A DNA stretch of 64,000 nucleotides, from NCBI RefSeq assembly GCF_023502235.1, contig NZ_JAMFLY010000002.1, positions 124,001-188,000 of the forward strand, in the 5' to 3' direction. Both the position numbers and the translations under genes were made by a program. The stretch's first letter is position 1. Each line of letters begins with the position of its first letter. The stretch comes from Flagellimonas myxillae (GTDB taxonomy: Bacteria; Bacteroidota; Bacteroidia; Flavobacteriales; Flavobacteriaceae). The notes below the pieces were generated by a model. It was given only the letters and a program-made list of their open reading frames with translations. It was not told where the DNA came from and did no database searches. Below, piece after piece: positions 36,898 to 45,533 of the stretch.

Positions 36898-38766
36898 ATG
36901 TTTGAGAGGGAATATGACGTAATTGTTGTTGGAGGAGGCCATGCTGGAGCTGAGGCGACAGCTGCTGCTGCGAACATGGGCTCCAAGACCTTGTTGGTTA
37001 CAATGAACCTGCAGACCATTGGACAGATGTCCTGTAATCCCGCTATGGGAGGTATTGCGAAAGGTCAAATTGTGCGGGAGATTGATGCGCTTGGTGGCTA
37101 TAGTGGGATTATTACCGACAAGTCTGCTATTCAGTTTAAAATGCTCAACAAATCAAAGGGACCTGCTATGTGGAGCCCGAGGGCACAGAACGACAGAATG
37201 CGGTTTGCTGAGGAATGGAGAATGGCTTTAGAGAACACCCCAAAGGCCGATTTTTATCAAGAAATGGTTTCTGGACTTCTTGAGGATAACGGAAAGATTG
37301 TAGGGGTTAGAACTTCTTTGGGAATTGATATTCGGGCTAAAGCTGTTGTACTTACAAACGGCACATTTTTGAATGGTCTCATTCATATTGGAGATAAGCA
37401 GTTTGGTGGTGGCAGGGCAGGTGAGAAAGCAGCAACCGGCATTACCGAACAGTTGGTTGATTTTGGTTTTGACAGTGGTCGTATGAAGACCGGAACACCA
37501 CCTAGAGTGGATGGCCGTTCGTTGGATTATACCAAAATGATTCCCCAGCCAGGGGACACCATTCCCGAAAAGTTTTCTTATTTGGACACTCCGAAACTTT
37601 CCACCCAACGTGATTGCCATATGACTCATACCAGTGTCTTGGTTCATGATTTGTTGCGGGAAGGATTTGATCGGTCTCCAATGTTCAACGGAAGAATCAA
37701 GAGTATCGGGCCTAGATATTGTCCCTCTATCGAAGATAAAATAAACCGGTTTGCCGATAAGGACTCCCATCAGATTTTTGTAGAACCAGAGGGATGGAAT
37801 ACGGTTGAGGTTTATGTAAATGGATTCTCAACTTCACTTCCAGAGGATATTCAATATAGGGCCCTTAAATCAGTTAAAGGATTTGAAAACGTCAAATTCT
37901 TTAGACCAGGATATGCAATCGAATATGACTATTTCCCTCCAACACAATTGAAGCACACTTTGGAGACTAAGTTGGTGGAGAATCTATATTTCGCGGGGCA
38001 GATTAATGGCACAACTGGATATGAAGAGGCCGCTTCCCAAGGCTTGATGGCAGGAATAAATGCCCATTTAAAAATTAACGATAAAGAACCATTCATCCTA
38101 AAAAGGGATGAGGCTTACATTGGTGTTTTAATTGACGACCTGATCACAAAAGGAACCGAGGAGCCATACCGGATGTTTACATCTAGAGCTGAATACAGGA
38201 CGTTATTACGGCAGGATAATGCAGACTTAAGACTTACTCCTAAAAGTCACGCAATTGGTTTAGCTACGGAAGAGCGTTTGGTAAGGATGGAAAGGAAACA
38301 GAGAAAATCGGATGCGTTCTTGGACTTTTTTAGAAAAACAAGCTTTGCTCCGGATGAAATTAACCCAATATTGGAATCTGTAAATTCTTCAACCGTTAAT
38401 CAGGCCGATAAACTCTTCAAGGTTTTTTCGAGACCCAAGGTGACGATGGATCATATGCTGGAGCTTGAATCTGTGTCTACTTATGTAAATAGTAACGAAT
38501 TGGACTCAGAAATTTTGGAACAGGCGGAAATACAGGTCAAATATTCCGGGTACATTGAAAAGGAGAAAAACAATGCCGACAAACTTCATCGGCTTGAAAA
38601 CATAAAAATTCCAAAAAACTTTGATTATACCAAACTCAAGTCTCTTTCTTATGAAGCTAGAGAGAAATTAGAAAGTATTCGGCCGATTACAATTTCTCAA
38701 GCATCTAGAATTAGCGGAGTTTCTCCTTCAGACATTAGTGTTTTACTTGTTTTTCTTGGACGATAG
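36898..38766 (+). CDS. mnmG: tRNA uridine 5-carboxymethylaminomethyl modification enzyme MnmG (GidA)
   Basis: A 622-residue FAD protein that, with MnmE, adds the carboxymethylaminomethyl group to U34 of certain tRNAs. The N terminus has the FAD-binding motif [11 protein letters not shown] (about 10-20), then the conserved [22 protein letters not shown] block and the RMKTGTPPR motif. The C-terminal helical domain ends with the usual [17 protein letters not shown] segment. Length is normal. It lies 2 bases after the ybeY stop and is flanked by two parS-like sites. Confidence 0.96.
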   Translation: MFEREYDVIVVGGGHAGAEATAAAANMGSKTLLVTMNLQTIGQMSCNPAMGGIAKGQIVREIDALGGYSGIITDKSAIQFKMLNKSKGPAMWSPRAQNDRMRFAEEWRMALENTPKADFYQEMVSGLLEDNGKIVGVRTSLGIDIRAKAVVLTNGTFLNGLIHIGDKQFGGGRAGEKAATGITEQLVDFGFDSGRMKTGTPPRVDGRSLDYTKMIPQPGDTIPEKFSYLDTPKLSTQRDCHMTHTSVLVHDLLREGFDRSPMFNGRIKSIGPRYCPSIEDKINRFADKDSHQIFVEPEGWNTVEVYVNGFSTSLPEDIQYRALKSVKGFENVKFFRPGYAIEYDYFPPTQLKHTLETKLVENLYFAGQINGTTGYEEAASQGLMAGINAHLKINDKEPFILKRDEAYIGVLIDDLITKGTEEPYRMFTSRAEYRTLLRQDNADLRLTPKSHAIGLATEERLVRMERKQRKSDAFLDFFRKTSFAPDEINPILESVNSSTVNQADKLFKVFSRPKVTMDHMLELESVSTYVNSNELDSEILEQAEIQVKYSGYIEKEKNNADKLHRLENIKIPKNFDYTKLKSLSYEAREKLESIRPITISQASRISGVSPSDISVLLVFLGR

Positions 38767-38771
38767 TAAAA

Positions 38772-38787
38772 TGTTCCACGTGGAACA
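38772..38787. other. parS-like ParB-binding palindrome 2
   Basis: TGTTCCACGTGGAACA, a perfect 16-base palindrome, 5 bases after the mnmG stop and outside any gene. The 19 bases AAAATGTTCCACGTGGAAC are identical at sites 1 and 2. Confidence 0.75.
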
Positions 38788-38891
38788 AAATATACCTTTT
38801 ATTATTTTAAAGAATTTCAGGAGTTGGGTAAAACCCACGTTTACTCCATACAGCCAATTGCTGTATATTCGAGCATAAGACCCAAAACTTA

Positions 38892-39722
38892 ATGGAGCCG
38901 TATTTAAAGATAAAAGATCATTCCATCTCTAAGGAGGATTTTGAACTTCATCATGATTCGGAAATTGACATGTTGGTTACCTTTCCACAACCCGTCGACT
39001 TGGCACCCTATTATGAAAGCGAGGCCTATATATCACATACGGATTCAGCCAGCTCTTTGTTTGACAAGCTCTACCAACAAATAAAGCGGCGAAACTTAAG
39101 AAACAAACTGCAACTAATTGTAAATCAACAGGTTAATATAAAATCACTTCTTGATTTCGGGGCTGGAACGGGGGATTTCCTAAATGTTGTAAAGCAAAAG
39201 GGTATAGGGGTAGAAGGCGTGGAACCCAATGCAAAGGCCAGGCAGAATGCCAAGAAAAAAGGCGTGGAGCTGGTTTCCGAAGAGAACCAGTTAAGAGAAA
39301 ATAACTTTGATGTGATTACCCTGTGGCATGTACTGGAGCATTTGCCGAATCTCGATGAACGCATCGCCAAGTTGGCTTCCCTGCTGGCTGCAGATGGACT
39401 GATGGTAATAGCGGTTCCTAATTTTAAATCTTTTGACGCAAAATACTATGGGAGCTATTGGGCGGCATATGATGTACCAAGGCACTTGTGGCATTTCTCA
39501 AGGGCATCTATCTCAAAACTGTTTGCTAAACACGGAATGGAAGTAGTGGGAACCAAGCCCATGATTTTTGATTCCTTTTATGTCTCTCTTTTATCGGAAA
39601 AGTACAAAGGGAACAGATTGTTTTTTATTAGCGCATTTTTCATCGGATTATGGTCTAATCTGCAGGCCTTCTTCACCAAAGAGCATTCCTCTATAATTTA
39701 CTTGATCAGAAAGACAAAATAG
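38892..39722 (+). CDS. Class I SAM-dependent methyltransferase
   Basis: A 276-residue methyltransferase with a Rossmann fold. Motif I is LLDFGAGTGDFLNVV, the acidic end of strand 2 is VEGVEPN, and the segment FDVITLWHVLEHLPNLD is the post-motif seen in type 11/12 methyltransferases. A cysteine-free N-terminal extension (about 1-75) precedes it. The last part (YYGSYWAAYDVPRHLWHFS) is common to enzymes acting on lipid- or glycan-linked small substrates, but the substrate is unknown. It stands alone after mnmG. Confidence 0.88.
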   Translation: MEPYLKIKDHSISKEDFELHHDSEIDMLVTFPQPVDLAPYYESEAYISHTDSASSLFDKLYQQIKRRNLRNKLQLIVNQQVNIKSLLDFGAGTGDFLNVVKQKGIGVEGVEPNAKARQNAKKKGVELVSEENQLRENNFDVITLWHVLEHLPNLDERIAKLASLLAADGLMVIAVPNFKSFDAKYYGSYWAAYDVPRHLWHFSRASISKLFAKHGMEVVGTKPMIFDSFYVSLLSEKYKGNRLFFISAFFIGLWSNLQAFFTKEHSSIIYLIRKTK

Positions 39723-39934
39723 CTAAAATAAGCGGCCCTGGAGCCGTTTTGGACAAACTGCTATATAAGGACATCCGTAAAAGAAAAGGATCAAGGACAA
39801 GCACGTATCTACGCTTCGATAGAATAGTGAACAGCTATGAAAACCTAAAATATTAATAGATTTTTGTTATAGCCCTGCATTCCGTCAATTTCAGTTCACC
39901 AAAAGATAATGGGGGAGCATTCAAAAAGCTTTTC

Positions 39935-39942
39935 TATTTTTG
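39935..39942 (+). promoter_or_regulatory. Promoter -7 box of the Skp-like gene
   Basis: TATTTTTG fits TAnnTTTG exactly and ends 20 bases before the ATG at 39963. Confidence 0.5.
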
Positions 39943-39962
39943 CGCATCCTTAAAAGAGAAAG

Positions 39963-40469
39963 ATGAAAAAACTTATGTTATTTGCTTTTGCCATGATTGC
40001 CATGGCTTGTCAGCAAAACAAAATTGGATATGTGGACAACGTTAAGCTGTTGGACGATTATCAGGAAAAGGTTGATATCGAGGCCAAGTACAAAGTAAAA
40101 ATCGAAGCCTTGACTAAAAAGAGGGATAGTATTTCCCAGGCATTTCAGTTGGAGCTTCAAGAATTTCAGACAAAGTCCCAAAAGATGTCCCAGAAAAGTG
40201 CCCAGGAAGAATATGCGCTTTTACAACAAAGAGGTCAGTTCATGGGGCAGCAATTGCAGCAAGAAGAACAACAACTTCAGATAAGTAGCCAAACCGAAAT
40301 GGATTCCTTGGTCAGCAAGGTCAGAAAAGAAGTGAAGGCTTACGGGGAGGCCAATGGGTTTACTTATATCCTTACAGGAGGAACGGGTGGTGCCGTTTTA
40401 TATGGTCAGGATCCGCAGAATCTAACTAGCTCCATTGTCAAAATTTTGAACGACAAGTACAAGAAATAA
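39963..40469 (+). CDS. OmpH/Skp-like periplasmic chaperone, lipoprotein-type signal
   Basis: A 168-residue protein of the OmpH/Skp family, helping outer-membrane proteins cross the periplasm. After a lipoprotein signal (MAC, Cys16) the chain begins KIGYVDNVKLLDDYQ, the usual Skp start strand, then a long charged helical hairpin (about 35-115) and a returning beta part FTYILTGGTGGAVLYG. Skp is usually soluble; a lipid anchor is a difference seen in many Bacteroidota paralogues. Single gene with its own promoter and terminator. Confidence 0.87.
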   Translation: MKKLMLFAFAMIAMACQQNKIGYVDNVKLLDDYQEKVDIEAKYKVKIEALTKKRDSISQAFQLELQEFQTKSQKMSQKSAQEEYALLQQRGQFMGQQLQQEEQQLQISSQTEMDSLVSKVRKEVKAYGEANGFTYILTGGTGGAVLYGQDPQNLTSSIVKILNDKYKK

Positions 40470-40490
40470 AATCAGTGTTGATTATATAGA

Positions 40491-40514
40491 AAGCCCATTC
40501 ATGCGAATGGGCTT
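40491..40514. terminator. Terminator after the Skp-like gene (bidirectional)
   Basis: AAGCCCATTC (40491-40500), loop ATGC, GAATGGGCTT (40505-40514): a perfect 10-bp stem followed by T-rich bases. It also ends the converging amidohydrolase gene. Confidence 0.87.
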
Positions 40515-40517
40515 TTT

Positions 40518-42509
40518 TTATTTGTAGTGCTTGATGCCCAAGGCTTCATAAAGCGCTTTGGGTCGATACAATTTTCCATCTTTTACTGTTAATTCGACCC
40601 GCCGAATATCACTAATGTTTTCAACCGGGTTCCCATCAACCAAAATAAGGTCGGCCAGTTTTCCTGCTTCAATGGAACCTAATTGTTGGTCCATGGACGT
40701 AACCTCAGCTGAAGTAATTGTGGCAAGTTGCAGTACCTCATTGGCAGGGATGCCCGCCTTTACGTAGTTTTCCAACTCCTTATGAAGCGCAAATCCGGGC
40801 ATTGCATCTGTGCCCGGAAGCAGGGTAACGCCTTGATTATGAAGAACATACAAGATTTCCAGTAATTTGTCAAAAGAGTCCTTATACTGCTGTTCCTTGC
40901 CTTCCGGTATGGGAAGTCCACCAGAAAAATAGCCCCGTTGCACTTGAATGGGGAGTCGGTCCAAAATGGCCTCAAATTGGGGGTCTGGCTCTCCCGCTTT
41001 TGTCGAGAACATGCCTTCAAAAATTGAAACTGTAGGGTCCAGTTCAATTCCTTTTTCCTTTAGCAATTTTACAAAAGAAATGAACTCTGGTCCTTCCAAA
41101 TCGAGGGCATGCGTATTTTCCGCAACTGCAGAAAAGCGCAAGGGCGTGCGGGTGTCAATGGTGTCCGATAGAAAATTTAGTGCCACCATGTTCACATGCT
41201 GTATCTCGTCGAATCCATCTTTGATGGCCTCTTCAGCAAGCATGTGTGCAGGAATGTGCCCACTTAATTTCATCCCCAGCTCATGTGCTTTTTTGGCTAA
41301 TGGTTTTACCCAAGAAGGATCAATGGAGCTATACAGCTTGATTTGTTGATACCCGTGATCTTTATAATTCTGGATGGCCTCTTCTCCCTCGGCTACATTG
41401 GTTATGGTTAACCCTGGACCCGCAAAGGGACCTTTTTGATCAATAAATCCTGAGAGGGTGACGACACGTGGCCCAATATTGCGGTTTTCATCAAATTGTT
41501 TTTTGATTTCCAACAATTCCATGGAATTGGCCATATCCCTAACAGCGGTTACACCTGCCGCCAAATGAAGAAGACCATCTTCCTTTTGTACATGGCAGTG
41601 GTTGTCGAAAAGTCCCGGCAAAAGTGTTTTCCCCGTTCCATCGATTACGATGGCACCCTCACTAATGGTGGAAATTTCACTTGAAACCGACTCAATTTGA
41701 TTCCCGCTGATAACCACAGAACGGTTAGGAACAAGCTGTCCGCTTTTGGAGTCGAATAGAGTTACATTTTGAATGACCACTTGGTCGTCTGGAGTTTCGG
41801 TAAGCTCCTTGGCCAGAGATGCGAAAAAGGCATCTTCTTTCTCTTTTTGGATTTCCAATAAGGTGCCGATCATCCCGGAATGCTCCTTGGAAATGATACT
41901 CAACCAAGAAGAAACCGAAGCGAAAATCCGGTCATCTTCATCTACCCATTCGTAAAAAGGAGTAAATCCAAATCCTGTGATTTCAACAAGGCGGAGAGGA
42001 ATGGAATCCACCATGATGGCCTCTATGTTTGAAATAGCGGCCGTACCACTTGGGAGCAGTTCAAGGGAGTGGTTTTCCGAGGATAATAATCGTCGCACCA
42101 ACAATTCATTGTCCCCAAGCGTGCTGTTCACACTGGAATAAAAGGGGACACCATTCGTTGCTTTGCTACCAGCTTCAGAGGTACTTTTCCATTCGGCCAA
42201 CCCATCGGAATAGCTATAGCTTTCAGCAATGGTGTCTTTCAAATAGTTGACTCCGGAGATGTCCAAGGAGGTGATGTTGCCTTGGTCATCCAAGCTTATT
42301 TTTTCCAGAATTTCAGGCCCTCTCCCACGATCATTGAACTCAAAAGTGAACACATAGTTGCCTTCTGAATCCATAGAACTTGTATGGGAACCTGCAAGAT
42401 TGTCCCGCATAAAAACCTGGTAATCCCGAGAAGTATATTCTTTACTTTGGTTGGATTCTTGACAGGAAGCCAAGATTGCTAGCGCAATCAGAGGAAGAAA
42501 TTTTTTCAT
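40518..42509 (-). CDS. Amidohydrolase family lipoprotein
   Basis: A 663-residue exported enzyme. The lipoprotein signal ends LASC (Cys16). Residues about 20-240 are a beta-rich N-terminal part of unknown role. From about 245 comes an amidohydrolase fold of imidazolonepropionase type: the first strand with the metal motif GLFDNHCHVQ, the later GHIPAHML, EIQHVNM and PGTDAMPGF segments supplying further histidines and the catalytic aspartate, and the closing GSIEAGKLADLILVDGNP. Such enzymes hydrolyse C-N bonds of cyclic or peptide-like substrates. The substrate is unknown. Confidence 0.88.
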   Translation of the reverse strand: MKKFLPLIALAILASCQESNQSKEYTSRDYQVFMRDNLAGSHTSSMDSEGNYVFTFEFNDRGRGPEILEKISLDDQGNITSLDISGVNYLKDTIAESYSYSDGLAEWKSTSEAGSKATNGVPFYSSVNSTLGDNELLVRRLLSSENHSLELLPSGTAAISNIEAIMVDSIPLRLVEITGFGFTPFYEWVDEDDRIFASVSSWLSIISKEHSGMIGTLLEIQKEKEDAFFASLAKELTETPDDQVVIQNVTLFDSKSGQLVPNRSVVISGNQIESVSSEISTISEGAIVIDGTGKTLLPGLFDNHCHVQKEDGLLHLAAGVTAVRDMANSMELLEIKKQFDENRNIGPRVVTLSGFIDQKGPFAGPGLTITNVAEGEEAIQNYKDHGYQQIKLYSSIDPSWVKPLAKKAHELGMKLSGHIPAHMLAEEAIKDGFDEIQHVNMVALNFLSDTIDTRTPLRFSAVAENTHALDLEGPEFISFVKLLKEKGIELDPTVSIFEGMFSTKAGEPDPQFEAILDRLPIQVQRGYFSGGLPIPEGKEQQYKDSFDKLLEILYVLHNQGVTLLPGTDAMPGFALHKELENYVKAGIPANEVLQLATITSAEVTSMDQQLGSIEAGKLADLILVDGNPVENISDIRRVELTVKDGKLYRPKALYEALGIKHYK

Positions 42510-42544
42510 GAGGTTGAGTTTAGGTTCACTGTGTTTTTTGGAAT

Positions 42545-42940
42545 TTACTGCAGAATGTAGACCAGAAAAATGGCCAAAATAAGATAAACCACAATGGTCT
42601 TTGCCCCTTCATAGTCTTTGGCAATGCGCTGCCCCAAAAGAAGAAATAGCAAGGTGATGCTGGCCAAAACAGCTCCGCAAAAAGCGTAAGCACTTTCCCC
42701 AATATAGAAAAACTCAAAAAGGCCAATGGCACACAATATTCCCGACGCCATTTCGGCAAAAAGCACTATGCCCAAAAGCAGGGGAACCATTCCCTTAAAA
42801 ACTGTTTTGGAAAAATGCCCGGTAAGCCAGGACAGATTGCCTTTCCAATCCAGAATTTTATCAAATCCGCTTTGGAGAAAAGTAATGGTAAGGCCTGCGA
42901 GCAATAAAATTTGTGCCGCATGTGATGTAAAGTGTTCCAT
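42545..42940 (-). CDS. DoxX-like small membrane protein
   Basis: A 131-residue protein with four hydrophobic segments. The first holds ILLLAGLTITFLQSGFDKILDWKGN, the position and spacing of the DoxX family's conserved start; GIVLFAEMASGILCAIGLF and TLLFLLLGQRIAKDYEGA follow. DoxX proteins are loosely linked to oxidative-stress defence or respiration. It lies between holB and the amidohydrolase, reading leftward with 35 bases to the latter. Confidence 0.72.
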   Translation of the reverse strand: MEHFTSHAAQILLLAGLTITFLQSGFDKILDWKGNLSWLTGHFSKTVFKGMVPLLLGIVLFAEMASGILCAIGLFEFFYIGESAYAFCGAVLASITLLFLLLGQRIAKDYEGAKTIVVYLILAIFLVYILQ

Positions 42941-42951
42941 GATGTTTATGT

Positions 42952-44103
42952 TTAGGCCGCCTTGGTATGCAATAGGCGGGTAAGTTTGATGGATAGGTCG
43001 GTAAAGATAATCTTGGAATTGCCGTTGCGTTCCACGTGGTAAATCGCTTCTTCCAGTTCCTTGACAATGTCCATAATATTGTTTTCATGAACAAATGGCG
43101 CAAACTTTTTAAGGTCAAAGCCCTCCAAGTGAATTTTCATATAAACTAGACCTTCAGTCCTGTAATTAAGCAAAAGTGCTTGGCGCATAACGGAAAGGCA
43201 ATAATGTAAAAATTGCTTTTGAACTTCCCGCCCGGTCTTGGCGACTTCCTCGCTCCACATGATGAGCTCCTGGATGGCACCCTTATTTCCTTTGGCCTTA
43301 AACGCACTTCTAACCCATTGTACAAACCAGCGTTCAAAGACCAGGTCTTCAGAATCTTTGTTCATAAGGTCCAGCGCCTTGTTGTAATTGCCGTTGGCCT
43401 CTTGGGCCATGGAATTGGCTTCTGCCTCTTGAACACCCTGCTCCATTAGGGCTGTGGCAATTGCATTTTCGGGGAGTGGGGGAAAATGTAGGATTTGGCA
43501 GCGGGAACGAATAGTATTTATAATTTGTTCCTCCTCTTCGGCAACCAAAATAAGCACGGTTTTTTCCGGTGGCTCCTCGATAAGCTTAAGCAATTTGTTC
43601 GCGGCCGAAATGTTCATCTTCTCGGCCATCCAAATGAGCAAAACCTTGTATCCCCCTTCATAAGATTTTAAGGCGAGTTTTTTTACAACATCCTGAGCTT
43701 CGTCAACCCCAATTTGACCTTGTTTTTTTTCTATGCCAATGAGCCGGTACCAATCAAAGAGATTTCCATAGGGTTGCTCAGCAACAAATTGACGCCATTC
43801 TTCTAGATAATGGTCACTAACTGCATGCGACTTTACCTTGTCCGAATTGGAAACCGGAAAGGCAAAATGAAGATCGGGATGCGTAAGGGAATTGCATTTG
43901 GAATTGCAGACCTGATTGTCGCCTTCGTTTTCACCACCTGTGTTGCCACAAAGCAAATATTGCGCATAGGCAATGGCCATGGAAAGGGTTCCACAGCCTT
44001 CGGGACCAACAAATAGTTGGGCATGTGCCACCCGGCCAGATTCCGCCGTGGTCACCAAGTGTTTTTTAATGTGCTCGAGGCCCAGAACATCTTTGAACAG
44101 CAT
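42952..44103 (-). CDS. holB: DNA polymerase III subunit delta' (HolB-like clamp loader)
   Basis: A 383-residue AAA+ clamp-loader subunit. The start MLFKDVLGLEHIKKHLV and the AQLFVGPEGCGTLSMAIAYA segment give the (degenerate) P-loop; cysteines around CGNTGGENEGDNQVCNSKC suit a zinc-binding motif. The sensor segments KVLLIWMAEKMNISAANKLLKLIEEPP and IRSRCQIL are typical of delta'. ATG 44103 was preferred to a frame start 15 bases upstream because of the promoter box at 44108-44115. A weak parS-like sequence lies in its 3' part. Confidence 0.93.
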   Translation of the reverse strand: MLFKDVLGLEHIKKHLVTTAESGRVAHAQLFVGPEGCGTLSMAIAYAQYLLCGNTGGENEGDNQVCNSKCNSLTHPDLHFAFPVSNSDKVKSHAVSDHYLEEWRQFVAEQPYGNLFDWYRLIGIEKKQGQIGVDEAQDVVKKLALKSYEGGYKVLLIWMAEKMNISAANKLLKLIEEPPEKTVLILVAEEEEQIINTIRSRCQILHFPPLPENAIATALMEQGVQEAEANSMAQEANGNYNKALDLMNKDSEDLVFERWFVQWVRSAFKAKGNKGAIQELIMWSEEVAKTGREVQKQFLHYCLSVMRQALLLNYRTEGLVYMKIHLEGFDLKKFAPFVHENNIMDIVKELEEAIYHVERNGNSKIIFTDLSIKLTRLLHTKAA

Positions 44104-44107
44104 AAGC

Positions 44108-44115
44108 CAAAGATA
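44108..44115 (-). promoter_or_regulatory. Promoter -7 box of holB (possibly leaderless)
   Basis: Minus-strand TATCTTTG fits TAnnTTTG exactly and ends only 4 bases before the ATG at 44103, so transcription would start at or next to the start codon. Confidence 0.5.
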
Positions 44116-44193
44116 CATTTTTTAGGTTCTGTGTGTTTTCGTAGGTTTTTTGTTGAAAGTTTAAATTCCATCCTCTGGGAAAGAATGAAATCT

Positions 44194-44201
44194 TTACTTT
44201 T
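44194..44201 (+). promoter_or_regulatory. Promoter -7 box of pgk
   Basis: TACTTTTG fits TAnnTTTG exactly, 23 bases before the ATG at 44225. Confidence 0.55.
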
Positions 44202-44224
44202 GGACTCACCATAAACCGAGAGCA

Positions 44225-45415
44225 ATGAAGACCATAGATGATTATAATTTTGAGAACCAAAAAGCATTGATTCGCGTTGATTTCAATGTGCCTTTGGATG
44301 GCGATTTTAATGTAACGGACACCAGCCGAATTGAAGCAGCCAAACCAACAATCCTGAAGGTGTTGGAAGATGGTGGTGCGGCGGTATTGATGAGTCATTT
44401 GGGTAGACCAAAAGGTCAAGCAAATCCCGACATGTCCCTGTCCCATATCGTTGAAAAGGTTTCTGAGATTATAGGAGTACAAATCAAATTTGCCAGTGAT
44501 TGTGTTGGTGAAGTTGCGGATGCAGCGGTGGCCGAATTGCAAAGTGGGGAAGTACTTCTTTTGGAAAACCTTCGATTTTATGCAGAGGAGGAAAAAGGGG
44601 ACGAAACTTTTGCCAAGGCGCTTTCAAAACATGGCGATGTTTATGTGAACGACGCTTTTGGAACCGCTCATAGGGCCCATGCCTCTACAACTATCGTTGC
44701 CAATTATTTTCCAGATGCCAAATGTTTTGGATATCTGTTGGCAAAGGAAATTAAATCCATACAAAAGGTGATGCAGACAGGGGAAAAGCCTGTAACTGCA
44801 ATTTTGGGCGGGGCCAAGGTTTCTTCCAAGATTACGATCATAGAAAACATTCTGGACAAAGTAGACAACCTGATCATTGGTGGCGGTATGACCTACACTT
44901 TTGTGAAGGCCCAAGGAGGCTCCGTGGGGGATTCAATTTGTGAGGACGATAAAATGGAATTGGCTTTGAATATCTTAAAGCAGGCCAAGGAAAAAGGAGT
45001 TGCAATTCACCTTCCAGTTGACGTCTTGGCCGCTGACGATTTTGACAATGGCGCAAACACCCAGTTCCTGGATGTAAACGCAATTCCAGATGGATGGCAG
45101 GGTCTGGATGCGGGGCCTCAGACTTTGGAAAACTTCAAACAGGTTATTTTGGACTCCAAAACAATTCTTTGGAACGGTCCTGTTGGAGTTTTTGAAATGG
45201 AGAACTTTGCCAAGGGAACCATAGCTGTTGGTAATGCCATTGATGAAGCCACCCAAAATGGTGCATTTTCGCTGGTTGGCGGAGGAGATTCCGTTGCGGC
45301 CGTGAAACAATTTGGCTTTCAGGACAAGGTCAGTTATGTCTCTACCGGAGGCGGGGCCATGTTGGAAAGTTTAGAGGGCAGAACCCTTCCAGGAATAGCC
45401 GCAATATTGGGCTAA
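44225..45415 (+). CDS. pgk: Phosphoglycerate kinase
   Basis: A 396-residue glycolytic enzyme transferring phosphate between 1,3-bisphosphoglycerate and ADP. It shows the substrate-site segments [30 protein letters not shown] and [14 protein letters not shown], the KxxSK-like hinge GGAKVSSKI, and the nucleotide-binding C-terminal loops WNGPVGVFE and [12 protein letters not shown]. Length is normal and the chain is intact. Single gene with its own promoter. Confidence 0.97.
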   Translation: MKTIDDYNFENQKALIRVDFNVPLDGDFNVTDTSRIEAAKPTILKVLEDGGAAVLMSHLGRPKGQANPDMSLSHIVEKVSEIIGVQIKFASDCVGEVADAAVAELQSGEVLLLENLRFYAEEEKGDETFAKALSKHGDVYVNDAFGTAHRAHASTTIVANYFPDAKCFGYLLAKEIKSIQKVMQTGEKPVTAILGGAKVSSKITIIENILDKVDNLIIGGGMTYTFVKAQGGSVGDSICEDDKMELALNILKQAKEKGVAIHLPVDVLAADDFDNGANTQFLDVNAIPDGWQGLDAGPQTLENFKQVILDSKTILWNGPVGVFEMENFAKGTIAVGNAIDEATQNGAFSLVGGGDSVAAVKQFGFQDKVSYVSTGGGAMLESLEGRTLPGIAAILG

Positions 45416-45444
45416 CCTCCACGTTATGAATTAATAGGAGAAAT

Positions 45445-45459
45445 CCTAAACTTGTTAGG
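45445..45459 (+). terminator. Weak hairpin after pgk
   Basis: CCTAA (45445-45449), loop ACTTG, TTAGG (45455-45459), followed by TTTTG. A short stem; weak support. Confidence 0.3.
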
Positions 45460-45533
45460 TTTTGATCCGAAAACTTTAATTTTTCGGAAAAAAGCCCCAT
45501 TTTCGTTTGCCCCAAAACCAAACCCAATCCAGC

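Noticed and set aside
41461..41480. CACGTG hexamers at about 41466, 46156, 53786 and 63208 as further parS sites
   Set aside because: Only the six central bases match; the flanking bases do not fit GTTCC or GGAAC.
45467..45487. Inverted repeat CCGAAAA/TTTTCGG before the lytic transglycosylase gene
   Set aside because: A real 7-bp inverted repeat, but with an AT-only loop and no T-run, so not called as terminator; no regulator can be tied to it.
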